A stretch of DNA of 64,000 nucleotides, taken from NCBI GenBank assembly GCA_024275955.1, contig JAJRYD010000026.1:17834-81833 (forward strand), in the 5' to 3' direction. Below, piece after piece: positions 46,023-52,633 of the stretch. A program made the position numbers and the translations under genes. The notes beneath the pieces were generated by a model. The model saw only the letters and a program-made list of their open reading frames with translations, had not been told where the DNA came from and searched no databases. Positions within the stretch are counted from its first letter, which is position 1; each line of letters begins with the position of its first letter. This stretch comes from Nitrospirota bacterium (GTDB lineage: Bacteria > Nitrospinota_A > UBA7883 > JACRGQ01).

Positions 46023-46803
46023 AGAAAAAGACTATGAGTATACAGCGGAGCTTTCTGATGAGGGTTGGGCATGGGAATTTCTCCGCAGGAATACTGAGTA
46101 CAAAGAAGATTATAAGAGAGTTAGCTCTGTTCTGTTGGGTTGTAATCCTGAGTACAGCAACCTTCCCATTAATATAACTGACAAGTTTAAGTTTCCTGAA
46201 GAGTGGTTTTTCTTCGACCCGCCTAAAAAGACAGGGGAAACAAGCAAAGAGTGGTGGAGGCGGATTTTAGATGAAGGCTTAGAGCCGCACTGCCTCACTT
46301 TAGAGCTGGGTTATGCCAAAAAGTGGTACTTGCGCAATCAAATGTTTAACCCAGCAATTAGATATAATGAGGATATCGAATTTAGAAAAGCCAGTGAACT
46401 TCCAAAGGTGGTTTCATGGGATGAATGTGGCGATTACTTTGAATCGGATGATTATTTTGAAGCCAGCAAAGTTGATAAGGCGTTAATTGTTTTTGATATG
46501 AAACGTCCCTTAACGCCACAAATAGAAATTGCTAAAAAGCTTTTGAAGGAAAGACAGGGTAAATATAAGCAAAGCGGGAAAGCAAAAATTCACAATAAAT
46601 TATATAGGTCAAATTGGCTTGTTTACCTGCGTGCCATTGATGCTTACAAGAAAGCTACTAATGCTGAAATCGCAAAAGTGCTTTGTCCGATAGAACACAG
46701 TCAAGACCCTAAAGCTGCTTCTGATAAAATTAGAGACACTGTAATACAAGCAAGAAAAATGTCCGCAGATAGATATAAGGTAATCCTACTGAATCTACCC
46801 TAG
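46009..46803 (+). CDS. DUF6499-type island regulator-like protein
   Basis: The 264-residue protein opens with DWREEKDYEYTAELSDEGWA and continues WEFLRRNTEYKEDY. This is the N-terminal signature of a family common in proteobacterial integrative elements and labelled as transcriptional-regulator-like. The C-terminal part (about 185-260) is basic and could bind DNA. ATG 46009 lies inside the integrase 3' end with AAAGGA 8 bp upstream, and is preferred over an upstream frame start. Coupling with the integrase suggests a role in island maintenance or transfer. A hairpin with a T-rich tail follows the stop. Confidence 0.65.
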   Translation: MDWREEKDYEYTAELSDEGWAWEFLRRNTEYKEDYKRVSSVLLGCNPEYSNLPINITDKFKFPEEWFFFDPPKKTGETSKEWWRRILDEGLEPHCLTLELGYAKKWYLRNQMFNPAIRYNEDIEFRKASELPKVVSWDECGDYFESDDYFEASKVDKALIVFDMKRPLTPQIEIAKKLLKERQGKYKQSGKAKIHNKLYRSNWLVYLRAIDAYKKATNAEIAKVLCPIEHSQDPKAASDKIRDTVIQARKMSADRYKVILLNLP

Positions 46804-46830
46804 TCGGGAACGGTCCGACTCCTCTTCTTT
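46802..46830 (+). terminator. intrinsic terminator-like hairpin
   Basis: AGTCGG-GAACGGT-CCGACT stem-loop right at the stop codon of the preceding gene, followed by the pyrimidine-rich CCTCTTCTTT. Confidence 0.45.
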
Positions 46831-46917
46831 CACGTATCGCTCACTCTATGATTGTGCTCAAATGTTTTTAGATGCTGTGGTGAACTGTAGGACTGAATGA
46901 AATAATGGAGTGTGGAA

Positions 46918-47181
46918 ATGAGTGAGGCTGCAATTAATGTCAGAAATGGGAAATTGGTAACGGTCAATAAAATGACCAAGATGGCAAAATACAGCGAGGC
47001 CTTTACCGTAGCAAGCTTACGAGCCCTTATTTTTAATTCTAAATCACGGAAAGGGAGAAAAGGTGAATTAATTCCCGCCAATGGGCTAAGAGAAGCTGGA
47101 GCGATAATCCGGATAGGTCGAAAGGTTTTAATTGATACTGACGCTTTTGATAATTGGATTCATTCGCAGGGTAAAGCCTGA
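46918..47181 (+). CDS. excisionase/AlpA-like helix-turn-helix protein
   Basis: The 87-residue basic protein has a putative winged helix at about 30-87: SLRALIFNSKSRKGRKGELI, then GAIIRIGRKVLIDTDAFDNW. The pattern IRIGRKVLIDxxAFxxW is typical of excisionase-like or AlpA-like helix-turn-helix proteins that read a gene name as the wing strand. ATG 46918 has GGAG 7 bp upstream. It lies in the usual position of an excisionase, close to the integrase. A partial copy of the island palindrome (TGCAATTAAT) lies at its fifth codon. Confidence 0.6.
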   Translation: MSEAAINVRNGKLVTVNKMTKMAKYSEAFTVASLRALIFNSKSRKGRKGELIPANGLREAGAIIRIGRKVLIDTDAFDNWIHSQGKA

Positions 47182-47188
47182 GGTAAGG

Positions 47189-47401
47189 ATGATTGAATCA
47201 ACAAAATTTGGATTTAGCCTAAGAGGAAGTCTCGCCTCCACAGCGTCAATTCTACTTGAAGAGTCTGGGTGCGAGGCTGTCAGGGAATACCTCAATCGCC
47301 TAATGGCGGAGAAGGACGTGGAATTAGTTCGGTATTTTGAAAATAAGATGCTTGTTATAGGGAAACGTTCTGAACTAGGTCAGTTTCCTCCAGACTGGTA
47401 A
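47189..47401 (+). CDS. small uncharacterised island protein (70 aa)
   Basis: The 70-residue polar protein starts MIESTKFGFSLRGSLASTAS, 7 bp after the excisionase-like gene, with AGG near the ATG. No domain is recognised. It has a helical Glu/Lys-rich middle and ends in PPDW. It may be co-transcribed with the genes on both sides. The start is preferred over one overlapping the previous gene. Confidence 0.5.
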   Translation: MIESTKFGFSLRGSLASTASILLEESGCEAVREYLNRLMAEKDVELVRYFENKMLVIGKRSELGQFPPDW

Positions 47402-47442
47402 TCGATGGTGTCTACTAATAAGAGTATTCTCTGGATAAGAGG

Positions 47443-48408
47443 ATGGTAAAAATGGGTGTTAAATATAAATCCGACGATACTATAACCCCTAAAGTGAGTT
47501 CTCTTTTTTGTGATAAATTATCTATGACACTGCCGTGTGAGCCAGAAGAACATCAAGGTATACTAGATAAATTTTACAGCTACAGCCAATATAAAACACG
47601 TGCTGGTGGCTATTACAACTCTCTTAGACTTCCTGTAAATACCGAGGACTTTGGAAGTCCATTTGCTGATAGCACCAACAAAACAAATTTATTAATCCAG
47701 TGTGCTCCAAGAAATGAGGAATACAATTTTTTTAGAGCTGAATGCAACCCCTCCCATGCCAATATGAAAGACGTAGCTTATTGGATGGATGAAATATTAC
47801 CGTTAGGCTATATGAGTTTAATGCATGGTGGGGTTGTTAATCGGTTCGATATGTCGGTGGACATTCAGCATGTAAACATTGACGACCTGATGATTTACTA
47901 TTCCAACATATCGAGGTCCGGGATGTATTTAAAAGCAGGAGTGGTAGAGACCTTGTATCTAGGAGCACTCACAAGCAAAAAGACAATTTGTTTTTACGAT
48001 AAGGTTGCCGAAGTTAAGGCTAGTAATTCTAAGAAATGGCCTATTTTAAAGCAGGAGGTTCCCACTGTTCCCACAACCCGTATAGAGATAAGGTTAAAGA
48101 AGCATGGCATTCACCTAGAAGACTTCCTCCACATAAAAAATCCTTTCAAACCGCTAAAGATTGGAGCCTACAAGGGGTTTGAGAATAATTATGAATGGGC
48201 ATTATTCTTAGATTCCGTTCGCTATAGAGGACTTCAGCAAGCTCTGTTCCGACTCCCTGAAGCAAAAAGAAAAAAGTTCCACAAGCAATTCACAGAGAGT
48301 GCTTTAGTCGGTTGGTGGTCCCCCAACAAGGTATGGTCCGGCATACATGGAATGCTTAGCTCCATTATCAACCCTTATAAAGGTGATGGTCACGCTACAG
48401 CAGCTTAA
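47443..48408 (+). CDS. probable replication initiation protein
   Basis: The 321-residue protein resembles phage/plasmid replication initiators of the gene II/X-Rep_trans type. It has an acidic R-F-D-x-S-x-D core (NRFDMSVDIQHVNIDDLMIY, about 138-157) and a later basic strand TRIEIRLKKHGI (about 212-223). A C-terminal region has many Lys/Arg. Such proteins nick one strand and start rolling-circle replication of excised elements. I see no obvious HUH motif, so the catalytic class is not assigned. Two ATGs (47443, 47452) are possible; the second has better ribosome-site spacing (GAGG). Confidence 0.5.
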   Translation: MVKMGVKYKSDDTITPKVSSLFCDKLSMTLPCEPEEHQGILDKFYSYSQYKTRAGGYYNSLRLPVNTEDFGSPFADSTNKTNLLIQCAPRNEEYNFFRAECNPSHANMKDVAYWMDEILPLGYMSLMHGGVVNRFDMSVDIQHVNIDDLMIYYSNISRSGMYLKAGVVETLYLGALTSKKTICFYDKVAEVKASNSKKWPILKQEVPTVPTTRIEIRLKKHGIHLEDFLHIKNPFKPLKIGAYKGFENNYEWALFLDSVRYRGLQQALFRLPEAKRKKFHKQFTESALVGWWSPNKVWSGIHGMLSSIINPYKGDGHATAA

Positions 48409-48424
48409 GCCTAAAGGAAATTCA

Positions 48425-48859
48425 ATGATTGTTAAGAATTTAAAAGAAAAGCAGATTCAGGCGGCCATTCTGCTAATGCAAGGTAAGACTGGCCGGGAGG
48501 TGGCTACGGAGTTAAACATCACCCCCGAGACGGTCTCCCACTGGAGAGCAAACCCAGAGTTTGAGGCCTTTATGAATGAGTTGCGATTGGATGTTATCAA
48601 GTCTGCTAGAGACAGCCTAAAAAATCTCTCTGTTAAAGCTACTAGGACATTGGAAGACCTTCTGGAAAAAGCAGACTCGGATGCTGTCCGTCTAAAGGCT
48701 GCTCTCGCTATCCTCGCTATGGCGGGACACACAGACCCCCGTAATGGCCTGTGGGCGTGGGGTATCGGTAGCACTAACCCAGACAATGTTGCCGAAGAAC
48801 AGGAAAACGAGAAGCTAAAGGAAAAAATGATGATTAACGTTATGAGCAAAGCTTTTTAA
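48425..48859 (+). CDS. phage-type helix-turn-helix protein (phBC6A51-like)
   Basis: The 144-residue protein has an N-terminal helix-turn-helix (KEKQIQAAILLMQGKTGREV, then ATELNITPETVSHWRANPEF, about 6-45) and a long helical middle. It is similar in layout to phBC6A51-family and small-terminase-like proteins found in prophages. AAAGGA lies 8 bp before ATG 48425, and the frame upstream of it is ignored. It follows the replication protein by 16 bp. The role could be replication control or DNA recognition. Confidence 0.6.
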   Translation: MIVKNLKEKQIQAAILLMQGKTGREVATELNITPETVSHWRANPEFEAFMNELRLDVIKSARDSLKNLSVKATRTLEDLLEKADSDAVRLKAALAILAMAGHTDPRNGLWAWGIGSTNPDNVAEEQENEKLKEKMMINVMSKAF

Positions 48860-48938
48860 AGTCGACAGCACAGACTGTAACTCATTCCCATACAAGCATA
48901 GAAAAGATAGAACCATATAGAACTAGATGGAATTTCCG

Positions 48939-48952
48939 TGCAGTTAATTGCA
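48939..48952. promoter_or_regulatory. island palindrome, site 2
   Basis: TGCAGTTAATTGCA, one base different from the consensus, between convergent genes and just before the xre fragment. Confidence 0.4.
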
Positions 48953-48965
48953 CAAAATATCTGAA

Positions 48966-49054
48966 GCTCTCCAAGTCCTTTCTTCTGAGCTTTTAGTTAA
49001 GGTAGGTCTTTCTCCTTCAAGCCTATGTTTTACCAATGTGTGCAATTAATTGCA
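48966..49054 (+). pseudogene. fragment of a duplicated xre gene 3' end plus downstream palindrome
   Basis: It encodes ALQVLSSELLVKVGL, matching the end of the Xre protein at 52263-52487 (ALQVSSSKLLAKAGL). The nucleotide match runs on past the stop to the palindrome at 49041. The first 47 bases match at about 40 positions. Everything upstream of ALQV is missing, so it is a remnant of a second regulator gene. Confidence 0.7.
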
Positions 49055-49601
49055 TGTCTCCCGTAGGTTTATTATCAATAGTCCATGTCCCCTTAACTTT
49101 CTTAAATCCTAGCTCCTTCCTTAGCTCTTTTTCCACCTGCTTGTGGGGCTTACCCAGTTCAATAGCTTTCCGTTGCTCGAGTTCAGATTGATTCAGATAC
49201 CAGCCAAACCGCTGGATAAAGTTATTCCCGTACATTGGGAGACAATATCTCATAGCTGGAATCACCCGGTTACACTTGTGACATAACCCAGACTTATATT
49301 TCAACCATTCCAATGGATGAGCTTTCTCAACAAGGGATTTGTGAGCCAGTATGGTTGACCAATAATTAGAATCTAATGGAGCCATCCTTAGGGCATCAGC
49401 ATTGTTACGCTTGGGAAGTTTTCCTTTGTACTCGAAATAGGAAACTACCGATTTCTTGGCACATTCACACAAGTAGACATCACCGAGGTCGGTGGGGGAA
49501 AATGTAATGAAAGTTCCATAGTGATTAGGATAGTTCACGTACGGGAGGGGCAAATCTTCCTTGTTGATTTCCCCTAGAGAGACACGGCTGTTTTTTCTCA
49601 A
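49023..49601 (-). CDS. uncharacterised protein with two Cys-x-x-Cys-like sites
   Basis: The 192-residue protein is not recognised. It has YLCECAKKS (about 43-51) and GLCHKCNR (about 105-112), which together could hold one zinc ion, and a Lys-rich C-terminal third. The start is a TTG at 49601 with a poorly placed AGGTGA, so the N-terminus is uncertain. Its last codons read through the palindrome at 49041 and the xre remnant, meaning its C-terminus (MQLIAHIGKT) may have been acquired by that rearrangement. It lies 42 bp downstream of the PD-(D/E)XK gene and is probably co-transcribed. Confidence 0.5.
   Translation of the reverse strand: MRKNSRVSLGEINKEDLPLPYVNYPNHYGTFITFSPTDLGDVYLCECAKKSVVSYFEYKGKLPKRNNADALRMAPLDSNYWSTILAHKSLVEKAHPLEWLKYKSGLCHKCNRVIPAMRYCLPMYGNNFIQRFGWYLNQSELEQRKAIELGKPHKQVEKELRKELGFKKVKGTWTIDNKPTGDMQLIAHIGKT
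49041..49054. promoter_or_regulatory. island palindrome, site 3
   Basis: Perfect TGCAATTAATTGCA. It lies within the last codons of the minus-strand gene and at the end of the xre remnant, so here it is probably a passenger of the duplication. Confidence 0.35.
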
Positions 49602-49643
49602 ACGATATATCTTTCACCTGCGAGGCATATAACAATGAAAACT

Positions 49644-50831
49644 CTATTTTCCTCCATCGCTATTAACTTCTTCGGCAAATTTTGTAGTGGCAGAAAGGAT
49701 AATTTCCAGTTGCTCATTATTGATACGCTCATGTTTTATATAAACCTTGTTATTAGAGAGCGTCTTGAAGGCTTCGGGAACCTTGCTCACTTCAGCCCTA
49801 TAATTAGCATATTGCTCATCCGTAGCCTTAAATTTATTTAAATCGCTCTCTCTTATAAGAGTCAGACCCCACCGATGATAGTTTTCAAATACTGCTTTCT
49901 GTTTGCCGTTAACATTGGCCTTAAGGCTAAAACCTAGCTTGCTCCAATTAATAAAAAGGTTTTTAGATTCAAGTTCTTCAAACCACTTTTCATATACTGG
50001 GTGCATATCGACTGGCACTTCAACAAGAAAGTCTTCCAATGTTAAAATCTGGCTTGACCGCTGTTCACCATCTTTTTCTGGAATATCAACGACTACATTC
50101 TTCGGCTTGGTATCCTCATATTGGATTTTGATAACCCCTCTAGTTATCTCCTTTGTCGTGCCAACAATATCGGGGACAACTAGCAGTGGCCAATCTTTGC
50201 CCTTTTCCACGGGGTAAAGCTGGAGTTCTATCAACTGAAGCCTGAAATTTAAGCCGGGAGCACCCTGTATGGACTCTGAAAGGAAGGCGACATTCGGAGA
50301 AATCTTATCACCCACAATAAGGAGAAGAAATTCCCCATTCTCAAGATTTTGAATAACTCTTTCCTGAAAATCGTTTAAGGCAATACCTTCTTGCTCAATA
50401 ACAGGCTTAATAATTTGCTCCAAGTCACCAATATTATTGCTGGATGACTTCCTAGAAGCCTGTAGAACCGCTTCATTCAGGTCTTCATAATTCCATTTAG
50501 AAATTTCTTTGGCATAATCAACAACCTGTGCGACCACTGTTCGATGTTTCTCAGGGTTCTTCCATAACTTGGTTTCAACAATTGTTAAACACCCACGAGG
50601 GCTGATATAAAGATTGTCTATAGGCCCAGCATTTGTCCCCACCTCCCGGCCTATCGGGATTAGTGGAGCATAACTTTCATCAAAATATTGGACGGGCAGT
50701 ATTTCAGGACGATGGAAGATAAGTTCTTGGAGCCATCGCTCACTTTTTACATCATTTGCTTGGGATTCGATTCTGTGAAGCGGTTTTCCTGAATCGTTAA
50801 TAGACTCTAAAATTAAAGGGCTGTATTTCAT
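49644..50831 (-). CDS. predicted PD-(D/E)XK nuclease-like protein (DUF91-like)
   Basis: The 395-residue protein has a nuclease-like core near its N-terminus: Asp72 (GPIDNLYISP), Glu86 and Lys88 (IVETKLW) and Gln102 (VVAQVVDYA). This is the D-(x)n-E-x-K-Q order of the PD-(D/E)XK superfamily as in NucS/DUF91 proteins. The C-terminal half (about 240-390) is of unknown fold. Such genes are frequent in defence islands. The perfect palindrome at 50864-50877 lies 33 bp before the ATG and could control it. Whether it cuts DNA is not known. Confidence 0.65.
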   Translation of the reverse strand: MKYSPLILESINDSGKPLHRIESQANDVKSERWLQELIFHRPEILPVQYFDESYAPLIPIGREVGTNAGPIDNLYISPRGCLTIVETKLWKNPEKHRTVVAQVVDYAKEISKWNYEDLNEAVLQASRKSSSNNIGDLEQIIKPVIEQEGIALNDFQERVIQNLENGEFLLLIVGDKISPNVAFLSESIQGAPGLNFRLQLIELQLYPVEKGKDWPLLVVPDIVGTTKEITRGVIKIQYEDTKPKNVVVDIPEKDGEQRSSQILTLEDFLVEVPVDMHPVYEKWFEELESKNLFINWSKLGFSLKANVNGKQKAVFENYHRWGLTLIRESDLNKFKATDEQYANYRAEVSKVPEAFKTLSNNKVYIKHERINNEQLEIILSATTKFAEEVNSDGGK

Positions 50832-50863
50832 CTCATACCTAGAACATCAAAAAGTACTCTCGG

Positions 50864-50877
50864 TGCAATTAATTGCA
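50864..50877. promoter_or_regulatory. island palindrome, site 4 (before nuclease-like gene)
   Basis: Perfect TGCAATTAATTGCA, 33 bp before the start of the minus-strand nuclease-like gene, in a plausible operator position. Confidence 0.5.
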
Positions 50878-50901
50878 AATCATTTGAAATGAAAAAACTA
50901 A

Positions 50902-51420
50902 TCATTCGCTTTTGCAATGCCTCCCCCAAATTCCTAGAGTTCCGTTCATGGCATGAATCTGGGCAACCTGATACCGTTTATAGGTGTCGGTGTTTTTGGG
51001 GGCATATTGATTAGAGTAGACCCTTGCCATTCCAGCTTCAACCAACTCTAAGCCCAGAGATTTATAGTTATCGGTTAATACAAATCCAAGCAATCGCCCA
51101 TACTTCCCTCTTCCTCTCGGTAATACTCTAACTTTTTCTCCAAGCACCAACTGGCTGGTAAATTGACTTGCATTCTTGAAGCAAGGCTCCCATCTCTCGG
51201 GAGTGTTGACACCGTAAATTCTTACCCTGTTAATTTTTCCATCACTGTCTTTAATGTCAATGGTGTCGCCATCAATTACTTTAATAACATGAGCAGAGAA
51301 TGGTTTCAAATCAGTACCGGAAGAGCCATAGGAGCTCTCTAGAGGGAGAAGAGCTAAGCTTGCTATCAATGCAAGGGTCATCCTCCACGTATGCTTTTGA
51401 AGATAGAATGGTAACTTCAT
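50902..51420 (-). CDS. secreted staphylococcal-nuclease-like protein
   Basis: The 172-residue protein has an N-terminal signal segment (about 10-33, TLALIASLALLPLESSYGSS). The SNase fold follows: VIDGDTIDI with Asp50/Asp52, RVRIYGVNTPE with Arg67 and Glu75, and KYGRLLGFV with Arg109. These correspond to the catalytic Arg-Glu-Arg set of thermonuclease, so it should be an active exported, calcium-dependent nuclease. It follows the membrane gene's stop by 8 bp, with no obvious ribosome site, so coupling is likely. Two Cys (80 and 169) may form a disulfide. Confidence 0.88.
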   Translation of the reverse strand: MKLPFYLQKHTWRMTLALIASLALLPLESSYGSSGTDLKPFSAHVIKVIDGDTIDIKDSDGKINRVRIYGVNTPERWEPCFKNASQFTSQLVLGEKVRVLPRGRGKYGRLLGFVLTDNYKSLGLELVEAGMARVYSNQYAPKNTDTYKRYQVAQIHAMNGTLGIWGRHCKSE

Positions 51421-51428
51421 TTAATTTG

Positions 51429-52109
51429 TCAATCGGAAATCGAATCTATCGCTTCTTGGAATTGCCGTCGAAATTCAAGCGGCTGCTCAATTTTAGGAAA
51501 TACATTTTCTGAACTACCTGTGCCAGAAATTCGGATAGTCCCATAGTCAAGCATGCGACCCAAGATATCTTGGTCTACTTGAATTGACTCGGCCTTTGTA
51601 AGCAGTATCTCTTGTGTTTGTCGCCGAATAATTCCATATTTTAAAATCAGCCGCTTGTTTGTTATCCCATATTCAGATGACATTCGAGCGATGTAACACA
51701 AGCCCCAAATCGGCACTAGAATTATGATAATGAAGAAAGCCGATTCTAAATCGGCAATAAATAGTAAGGCTACCAGACTCAAGAACGCAGGAGGAGCATA
51801 AATTATCCAATGGAGCTTTGTTCGGTAAAGAATATCTTCACCCTTAGAAAGGTTGCTTTCGATATAGTCCGGCACCCTTGCAGTATGCCTTGCCTGTTGG
51901 CCCCCAGTGGAATCTTTCAATCCCTTCCCTCCAGTTACATGGTTGAATGCTTCTGAGGCTTCCAGCGCACCCCATTTCGATACGGTATCTTTGCGAACTA
52001 ACGAGCTTTCAGAGATATCCCCATTAACGAAGGACTCTTTCAAGGACTCAAGTGAAACAGGCCCTTTCTCTTCATTTTTATCTTCATCCCAAACAAACCA
52101 CATCCCCAT
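51429..52109 (-). CDS. GYF_2 (DUF4339) plus bacterial PH-domain membrane protein
   Basis: The 226-residue protein starts with a GYF_2-like domain (about 1-55: WFVWDEDKNEEKGPVSLESL and on to SLVRKDTVSKWGAL). Next come a linker, two adjacent membrane helices (about 105-150) and a bPH_2 domain of the YdbS/YdbT kind (about 155-200, YGITNKRLILKYGIIRRQTQ). Such proteins sit in the inner membrane; their function is not established. ATG 52109 has GGGAG 6 bp upstream and is preferred over an upstream start. It is the first gene of the leftward group ending with the zinc-site protein. Confidence 0.75.
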   Translation of the reverse strand: MGMWFVWDEDKNEEKGPVSLESLKESFVNGDISESSLVRKDTVSKWGALEASEAFNHVTGGKGLKDSTGGQQARHTARVPDYIESNLSKGEDILYRTKLHWIIYAPPAFLSLVALLFIADLESAFFIIIILVPIWGLCYIARMSSEYGITNKRLILKYGIIRRQTQEILLTKAESIQVDQDILGRMLDYGTIRISGTGSSENVFPKIEQPLEFRRQFQEAIDSISD

Positions 52110-52262
52110 AACTTCTCCCTTCCTAATCAAATGTTTTAAAGGGTAATTGCTCCAGCCCCATGTTCAGCAACAATCAACTGCAATCATACTGAATCTCACA
52201 AAATAATGCTACTCATTGTCTGCAGACATATAGTCTTCATAGCCGGTATCGTTTTCTTAAAT

Positions 52263-52487
52263 ATGAAGGTAGAAAGAGTACGCAAAAAACTAGGCTTTGC
52301 TATCCGGCAAATAAGGGAGGGGCTGGGCCTCTCGCAGGAGGAATTAGCTTTTCAAAGTGATTTACACCGTACTTATATCGGTTCTGTCGAGCGAGGGGAG
52401 AGGAATATTTCAATCGTGAACATTGCCAAAGTAGCCAAAGCTCTCCAAGTATCTTCTTCTAAGCTTTTAGCTAAGGCAGGCCTTTAG
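52263..52487 (+). CDS. Xre-family helix-turn-helix regulator (C-protein-like)
   Basis: The 74-residue protein is almost only a helix-turn-helix domain: LGFAIRQIREGLGLSQEELA, then SDLHRTYIGSVERGERNISI. Size and sequence style match controller (C) proteins of restriction-modification systems. It lies directly before hsdM, and a near-consensus palindrome (52515-52528) follows it in the hsdM promoter region. ATG 52263 is chosen because the frame upstream encodes only a hydrophobic non-conserved stretch. No perfect palindrome precedes its own start, so self-regulation is not shown. Confidence 0.85.
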   Translation: MKVERVRKKLGFAIRQIREGLGLSQEELAFQSDLHRTYIGSVERGERNISIVNIAKVAKALQVSSSKLLAKAGL

Positions 52488-52514
52488 CCCGCAAGCCCGT
52501 ATTTTCCAGATATT

Positions 52515-52528
52515 TGCAATTAAGTGCA
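52515..52528. promoter_or_regulatory. island palindrome, site 5 (before hsdM)
   Basis: TGCAATTAAGTGCA, one base off the perfect palindrome, 106 bp before the hsdM start. It is part of the about 90-bp segment duplicated at 48966-49054. Confidence 0.5.
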
Positions 52529-52633
52529 CAAAAATTCTGGTGAAAACTATTGTATTTTAGGGTATTGGGTTCCTTTGCCTTTATCCGGTATAATCTCCCT
52601 TGCGTCATTCACAAATTCTGGAGGGGGAAATGT

